In this document: positions 6,455-10,066 of the stretch, piece after piece
Layout: each line of letters starts with the position of its first letter
Position numbering within the stretch: position 1 is the first letter of the stretch
Assembly: GCA_016213125.1 (NCBI GenBank)
Contig: JACRBR010000087.1
Span: 1-10,066 of the forward strand
From: Chloroflexota bacterium
Lineage (GTDB): Bacteria > Chloroflexota > Dehalococcoidia > DSTF01 > JACRBR01
Direction of reading: 5' to 3'
DNA: 10,066 nucleotides
Notes under the pieces: model-generated
Told to the model about the DNA's origin: nothing
The model's database searches: none
The model's input: only the letters and a program-made list of their open reading frames with translations
Position numbers and translations under genes: made by a program

Positions 6455-6578
6455 GTGTATTCCTCCTCACCGTAAATCGGCCCGATCTCGATCCTCCAGC
6501 TTCCCGCTTCCAGCCTCAGTCGCAAGTGGAAAAGGGGTCACAGGGGCTAGAACTGCTCACCCGACTACACACCTGCCG

Positions 6579-6607
6579 TTGACACCGAATCTAACCTAGC
6601 ATACGCT
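6579..6607 (+). promoter_or_regulatory. Promoter of the TetR-family gene
   Basis: A perfect -35 TTGACA (6579-6584) is followed after 17 bp by TACGCT (6602-6607) as -10. Transcription would start near 6613, only a few bases before the GGAGGG ribosome binding site at 6616-6621. The -10 overlaps AGC-N4-GCT (6598-6607), the core of an imperfect dyad that could be an autoregulatory site. Confidence 0.55.
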
Positions 6608-6629
6608 TAGCTGGCGGAGGGTTCCCCTC

Positions 6630-7292
6630 GTGGTTTCTCGCTCACCGGCGGCAGTCGACGCAAACGGGCATGGCAAGCGAAAGCTTCGCCGCGGCCCCCT
6701 CACGCGCCAGCAGATCCTGGATGCTTCGCTTCGCCTGTTCTCCGACAGGGGATTCGCCCGGACCAGCGTCCGCGACATCGCCCAGGCCGCCGGCATCACC
6801 GACGCCGCGATCTACTACCACTTCGACTCCAAGCGCGACCTCTTCGAGGCGCTCGTAGAGGAGCGAGGGTTCAACACTGCCCTCGAGAATCTGGAGCGCG
6901 CTGAGGTCACGGAATCCGGCTTCAGCCCCCGCGAGGCCGTCGTCGGCCTCGCCACAAGCGCCCTCGAGTTCATCTACCAGAACAAAGACGTCATGAAGGT
7001 CCTCATGCTCGAGGCCCTCTCCGAGGATCCCGTCGCTGCCGAGGAGTATCGCATCCTCGTGGATCGCTGGCAGCGCGGCCTCGCCGGTATCCTCCGCCAG
7101 TACGCCGACCGTGGCCTCCTCCGCACCGAGGCAGTGGACGAGTTAGCCGCCCAAATTTCCCTTACCGTCATTGGGGCCTTCGCTGACTACATGATGACCC
7201 CCGCGGAAACCCGCCCGGAGCACACTCCTCCCCAGGATCTGCACCGTCACGTTGAAATTGCCATGCAGCACGTCGTCCAGGGCATCACATGA
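6630..7292 (+). CDS. TetR/AcrR-family transcriptional regulator
   Basis: A 220-residue dimeric repressor-type protein. The N-terminal helix-turn-helix is clear: R-Q-Q-I-L-D-A-S-L-R-L-F (26-37), then TSVRDIAQAAGITDAAIYYH (45-64) and FDSKRDLFEAL (65-75). The remaining 140 or so residues are the helical ligand-binding and dimerisation domain, whose effector cannot be read from sequence. Residues 1-20 are basic and probably disordered. The GTG start at 6630 follows a GGAGGG site by 8 nt, and a good promoter precedes it. It is divergent from the MaoC-type hydratase, so control of that gene and itself is the simplest guess, with an acyl-CoA as possible ligand. Downstream the phosphoribosyltransferase gene begins only 10 bp after the stop, suggesting co-transcription. 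Confidence 0.92.
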   Translation: MVSRSPAAVDANGHGKRKLRRGPLTRQQILDASLRLFSDRGFARTSVRDIAQAAGITDAAIYYHFDSKRDLFEALVEERGFNTALENLERAEVTESGFSPREAVVGLATSALEFIYQNKDVMKVLMLEALSEDPVAAEEYRILVDRWQRGLAGILRQYADRGLLRTEAVDELAAQISLTVIGAFADYMMTPAETRPEHTPPQDLHRHVEIAMQHVVQGIT

Positions 7293-7302
7293 GGTATGCG
7301 GG

Positions 7303-8238
7303 ATGAGCATCCGGCCGCTCCAGGCAAAGACGCCACCGCCCTCCTCCATCGAGGATGCGCGCTTTGCCCACGAGAGCGAAGAGGAGTTCGCCCGCCTCCT
7401 CGATTTCTACGGCGTCCACTGGCAGTACGAACCCCGCACCTTCCCGCTGAAGCATGACGCAGACGATGGCCGCGTCCTCGAGGCGTTCTCGCCCGACTTC
7501 TACCTTCCCGATCTCGATCTCTACATCGAGCTCACCACCCTCAAGCAGGGGCTCGTCACCGATAAGCACCGCAAGATCCGCGCTCTGCGCGAGCTCTACC
7601 CGGGCACCAACATCAAGCTTCTCTACAAGCGCGACTACCTCACCCTCCTGGCCAAGTACGGCATCGGCATGGTCGACGAACAGGAGCGCCTCGCGCCCGG
7701 CGAAGTCCTCATCAGCTCCAGCCAGATCGAGCGCCGCCTCAACGAGCTTGGCGCGCAGATCACCCGTGACTACGCAGGCAGAGAGCCCCTGCTCATCGGC
7801 GTCCTCAAGGGGGTCACCTGCTTCATGGCCGACCTCATGCGCCATATCGCCCTGCCCGTTCACATCGACTTCATGACCATCTCATCGTACGAAGGCGACC
7901 GGTCTGGCGCCGTCCGCATCCTCCAGGACCTCAGCGAGAACATCCTCGGCCGCGACGTGATCATCATCGAGGACATCGTCGATACCGGGATGACGCTGCA
8001 GCACCTCGTGAAGATGCTGCAGGCCCGCCAGCCGGCCAGCGTCAGCGTGTGTGCCCTCCTCGATAAGCGCGCCCGCCGCCTCGTCGAGACGCCGATCGAC
8101 TACGTCGGCTTCGAGATCCCCGACGAGTTCGTCGTCGGTTACGGCCTCGACTATCGGCAGCGCTTCCGGAACCTCCCCTTCGTCGCCACCCTCCGCCCGG
8201 AGGCTCAAATCGAGCCGAACGGCCCGGCGGATGAGTAG
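7303..8238 (+). CDS. hpt: Hypoxanthine phosphoribosyltransferase with N-terminal nuclease-like domain
   Basis: A 311-residue protein with two parts. Residues about 126-300 are a complete type I hypoxanthine phosphoribosyltransferase, which makes IMP (and often GMP) from the free base and PRPP: LKG at 168-170 (pyrophosphate loop), SSY at 194-196 (flexible loop), the PRPP-binding EDIVDTGMTL at 223-232, and the purine-binding end D-E-F-V-V-G-Y-G-L-D-Y...R-N-L-P-F-V (274-294). Typical bacterial enzymes have about 180 residues, so the first 125 are extra. That part has Y-E-P (42-44), S-P-D-F-Y-L-P-D (63-70) and Y-I-E-L-T-T-L-K (74-81), the spacing of a PD-(D/E)XK nuclease core, but Thr78 replaces the catalytic Lys. 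I recall similar two-domain proteins in Chloroflexota; no function is known to me for the extra domain. The ATG at 7303 has a GAGGT site 7 nt away. Confidence 0.88.
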   Translation: MSIRPLQAKTPPPSSIEDARFAHESEEEFARLLDFYGVHWQYEPRTFPLKHDADDGRVLEAFSPDFYLPDLDLYIELTTLKQGLVTDKHRKIRALRELYPGTNIKLLYKRDYLTLLAKYGIGMVDEQERLAPGEVLISSSQIERRLNELGAQITRDYAGREPLLIGVLKGVTCFMADLMRHIALPVHIDFMTISSYEGDRSGAVRILQDLSENILGRDVIIIEDIVDTGMTLQHLVKMLQARQPASVSVCALLDKRARRLVETPIDYVGFEIPDEFVVGYGLDYRQRFRNLPFVATLRPEAQIEPNGPADE

Positions 8239-8243
8239 CCTCG

Positions 8244-8255
8244 GAACTTCGGTTC
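8244..8255 (+). other. Small UUCG tetraloop hairpin after the HPRT gene
   Basis: GAAC-TTCG-GTTC gives a 4-bp stem closed by a stable C(UUCG)G tetraloop, 5 nt past the stop codon. No T-run follows, so it is more likely a 3'-end stabilising structure, or chance, than a terminator. The next gene starts 33 nt later. Confidence 0.25.
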
Positions 8256-8287
8256 GGCCCCCCTGATCCGATACGCTCTCAGTAAGC

Positions 8288-8629
8288 ATGGCTGATAACG
8301 ACCGCCAATCACGCCCACCCCTGCGCTTCATGCGCCTGCGCGACGTCGTCGAAACGTCCGACGACGTCATCTCCTTCGTCGAGAAGTACCAGAAGGTCTG
8401 GGAGGCCGAGGGCAAGGCCATGATCTCGCTGGGCGAGTTCCTCACCCTGCGCTCCGAATCCATGCGCTACCAGGTCGAGATGATGCGCATGGGCAACGAC
8501 GCCTTCCGCCGCTACAACGAATGGCTCGAGGCCATCATGTCCCTGCGCCCGGACACGCTCCTGCAGGCCTTCCTCCGCCCGCCCGACCGCGGCGCAAACG
8601 ACGACCCGAAGGACGAGGCGCCGACGTGA
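8288..8629 (+). CDS. Small helical protein of unknown function
   Basis: I do not recognise this 113-residue protein. It has no signal peptide and no membrane segment. Residues about 15-92 look almost wholly helical and rich in Glu, Arg and Met (S-F-V-E-K-Y-Q-K-V-W-E-A-E-G, Y-Q-V-E-M-M-R-M-G-N-D-A-F-R-R-Y-N-E-W-L), with amphipathic spacing that could support a coiled coil or helical bundle. The tail (about 97-113) is Pro/Asp-rich and probably disordered. The codon pattern matches its neighbours, and its stop overlaps the start of the haemolysin III-like gene (TGATG), so I believe it is translated. No strong ribosome binding site precedes the ATG; GATACGCT about 10 nt upstream could be a -10 giving a very short leader. 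A phasin-like or other scaffold role is conceivable but unsupported. Confidence 0.7.
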   Translation: MADNDRQSRPPLRFMRLRDVVETSDDVISFVEKYQKVWEAEGKAMISLGEFLTLRSESMRYQVEMMRMGNDAFRRYNEWLEAIMSLRPDTLLQAFLRPPDRGANDDPKDEAPT

Positions 8630-9297
8630 TGGGCACAGTGCGGGACATCCAGTCGCACCACTACACGGGCGACGAACGCCCCCTGTTCCGCGGCGTCATG
8701 CACGGAGCCATCGCCTTGCTCGCGCCGGCCGGGCTCGTCCTGCTGCTCCTACTCGCCGACTCGCCCCGCGGGTACGTCGGTGCCGCCGTGTACGCCGCCA
8801 GCGTCATGCTGCTCTACACCACCAGCGCCTCGTACCACCTTGCCCCGTGGTCCGACCGCCTTCGCCGCGTCATGAAGCGCCTCGACCACTCGATGATCTT
8901 CATCCTCATCGCCGGTACCTACACGCCGTTCTGCCTGATCGTAGTCGGCGATGCCTGGGGCATTCCCATACTGTCCGTTGTCTGGACATTCGCCGTCCTG
9001 GGCGTGGCGCTCAAGGTCCTCTGGCCCGACAGCCCGCGCTGGCTCGGCGTGGCGCTGTACCTCGCGTTGGGCTGGATCGGCGTGGTTGCCGTGTGGCCCG
9101 TGGTAACGAACCTCTCACCGGCGGGCATCGCGATGCTCGCTGCGGGTGGCGGACTCTACTCGATTGGCGCTCTCTTCTACGCCTCGCGCTGGCCCGACCC
9201 CAATCCGCGCCTCTTCGGCTATCACGAGGTCTTCCACACCCTGGTCGTCGCCGGTTCTGTCCTCCACTTCATCGTCGTTGCCACCTACCTCCTCTAG
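8629..9297 (+). CDS. Haemolysin III / PAQR-family membrane protein
   Basis: A 222-residue integral membrane protein with about seven hydrophobic segments, the usual size and topology of the YqfA/HlyIII branch of the PAQR superfamily. The family metal-site motifs are all present: S-A-S-Y-H (66-70), L-D-H-S (85-88) with Asp86, G-T-Y-T-P-F (96-101), and H-E-V-F-H near the C-terminus (His199 and His203). In studied PAQR proteins these His and Asp residues hold a zinc ion and suggest hydrolase activity on lipids; the bacterial haemolysin name reflects one early report and is not evidence of toxicity here. The frame is open upstream to 8521, but the ATG at 8629 gives the family N-terminus and overlaps the previous stop by one base. 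It probably shares a transcript with the unknown helical protein. Confidence 0.88.
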   Translation: MGTVRDIQSHHYTGDERPLFRGVMHGAIALLAPAGLVLLLLLADSPRGYVGAAVYAASVMLLYTTSASYHLAPWSDRLRRVMKRLDHSMIFILIAGTYTPFCLIVVGDAWGIPILSVVWTFAVLGVALKVLWPDSPRWLGVALYLALGWIGVVAVWPVVTNLSPAGIAMLAAGGGLYSIGALFYASRWPDPNPRLFGYHEVFHTLVVAGSVLHFIVVATYLL

Positions 9298-9330
9298 CTC
9301 ATGGAGCGCTAGAGAGAACCCGGCGTACCA

Positions 9331-9363
9331 GTACGGACAGGTCTTCAGACCTGTCCTCCGTAC
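9331..9363. repeat. REP-like hairpin between convergent genes
   Basis: GGACAGGTCT (9335-9344) and AGACCTGTCC (9347-9356) form a perfect 10-bp stem with a 2-nt centre. Outer GTAC arms at 9331-9334 and 9360-9363 extend it past a 3-nt bulge. It sits between the haemolysin III-like gene and the convergent acyl-CoA dehydrogenase. No T-run follows on either strand, so it looks more like a dispersed palindromic repeat than a standard terminator, though it may end transcripts from both sides. Confidence 0.55.
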
Positions 9364-9420
9364 CGCATGCTGCACGCACCTGCGACTCGAAGAGTGACTG
9401 ACGTACTGAGGCGCTGACCG

Positions 9421-10066
9421 CTATCGCAACCCGAAGTCGAACCCCCGCCCCCGCTCATACTCCCGCAGCACCAGCCGCGCCACCGTGCTCCGGTGCACCT
9501 CGTCCGGCCCATCGTAGATGCGCGCGAACCGCGCGTGCCGGTACATCCGCTCGAGCGGGAAGTCGCTCGTCACTCCCGCCGCCCCGTACACCTGGATCGC
9601 CCGGTCGATCACGTTGTGCACCATCTTCGCCCCAACCACCTTGATGATGCCGATCTCCACGCGAGCTGGATCCCCGGAGTCCATCTTGTGCGCGGCCGAA
9701 AGCGTCAATAGCCGCGACGCCTGGATCTCGCTCGCCGACTCGAAGATCATCTGCTGGATCTGCTGCTTCTTCCCCAGCGCCTCACTGAACATCACCCGGC
9801 TGTTCGCCCGCTCGCACATCAGGTCGAACGCCCGCTGCGCCTGCCCCAGCCACCGCATGCAGTGAAAGATCCGTCCCGGCCCCAGCCGTTGCTGCGAGAT
9901 CAAGAACCCCTGTCCGCGCGGCCCCAGCAGGTTGGTGCGTGTCACCCGGACGTTGTCGTACTCCACCTCGCAGTGCCCCGCCAGCATCCCCATGACTGGC
10001 GTCTCCCGCACAATGTTGTATCCCGGCGTGTCCGTCGGCACGACGATCATGCTGAACGACTCGTGC
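9421..10066 (-). CDS. Acyl-CoA dehydrogenase, C-terminal part (cut by window edge)
   Basis: The right edge of the window cuts this gene. The visible 214 codons read HESFSMIVVPTDTPG and onward; a Met at 10050 is internal, not a start. The part seen covers the end of the beta-barrel middle domain (S-M-I-V-V-P-T-D-T-P-G, then V-E-Y-D-N-V-R-V) and the whole C-terminal helical domain, with Q-R-L-G-P-G-R-I, I-Q-V-Y-G-A-A-G-V and I-Y-D-G-P-D-E-V-H-R-S-T. The enzyme would use FAD to introduce the 2,3-double bond of an acyl-CoA and pass electrons to electron transfer flavoprotein. The DGPDEVH ending and arginine-rich helices resemble the ACAD10/11-like group, but chain length cannot be judged. It ends in RGRGFDFGLR. 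It is convergent with the haemolysin III-like gene. Confidence 0.92.
   Translation of the reverse strand, partial: HESFSMIVVPTDTPGYNIVRETPVMGMLAGHCEVEYDNVRVTRTNLLGPRGQGFLISQQRLGPGRIFHCMRWLGQAQRAFDLMCERANSRVMFSEALGKKQQIQQMIFESASEIQASRLLTLSAAHKMDSGDPARVEIGIIKVVGAKMVHNVIDRAIQVYGAAGVTSDFPLERMYRHARFARIYDGPDEVHRSTVARLVLREYERGRGFDFGLR

Noticed and set aside
6481..6520. Short imperfect repeats of the CTTCC(A/C)GC type in the hydratase/TetR gap
   Set aside because: They are too short and irregular to support as an operator or repeat family without genome-wide counts.
851..9297. A polyhydroxyalkanoate gene set (PhaB-like reductase, PhaJ-like hydratase, phasin-like helical protein)
   Set aside because: The three genes are far apart and on different strands, no PhaC synthase or depolymerase is present, and the helical protein has no phasin signature that I can recognise.

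Overview
The window is GC-rich bacterial chromosome with strongly GC-biased third codon positions and little non-coding space. The mix of genes suggests a free-living heterotroph with acyl-CoA and propionyl-CoA metabolism: a methylmalonyl-CoA mutase large subunit without its own cobalamin domain, a hydroxyacyl-CoA hydratase, an SDR reductase and an acyl-CoA dehydrogenase. Together with the two-domain hypoxanthine phosphoribosyltransferase, this reminds me of Chloroflexota (Dehalococcoidia or Thermomicrobia-like). That placement is inference from recalled protein families, not a search.

Layout. From 1 to 6454 everything reads on the minus strand, so in transcription order: a MaoC-type hydratase (6454-6038), methylmalonyl-CoA mutase large subunit (5721-4027), a cupredoxin-like lipoprotein (3888-3445) whose stop overlaps the start of a membrane GAF-GGDEF diguanylate cyclase (3445-1727), an SDR/FabG-type reductase (1597-851), the Holliday-junction protein RuvA (747-154), and the first 11 codons of what looks like a SnoaL-like protein (34-1). 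From 6630 to 9297 genes read on the plus strand: a TetR-family regulator, divergent from the hydratase; a hypoxanthine phosphoribosyltransferase with an extra N-terminal nuclease-fold-like domain; a 113-residue helical protein of unknown function; and a haemolysin III/PAQR membrane protein coupled to it. A large perfect hairpin separates this group from a convergent acyl-CoA dehydrogenase, which runs off the right edge.

How the parts fit. The hydratase, mutase, reductase and dehydrogenase are all CoA/ACP-thioester enzymes, and the TetR regulator beside them is of a type that often responds to acyl-CoAs. The lipoprotein and cyclase look like a two-gene unit that could pass an extracytoplasmic redox or copper cue to c-di-GMP. 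RuvA and the purine-salvage enzyme are housekeeping functions.

The points most worth a second look are: the nuclease-like domain fused to HPRT; the cupredoxin/diguanylate cyclase pair; a terminator-shaped hairpin placed directly before the fabG ribosome binding site; a 22-bp perfect palindrome ahead of the mutase; and a REP-like hairpin at 9331-9363. I see no CRISPR array, insertion sequence, tRNA, rRNA or phage gene.
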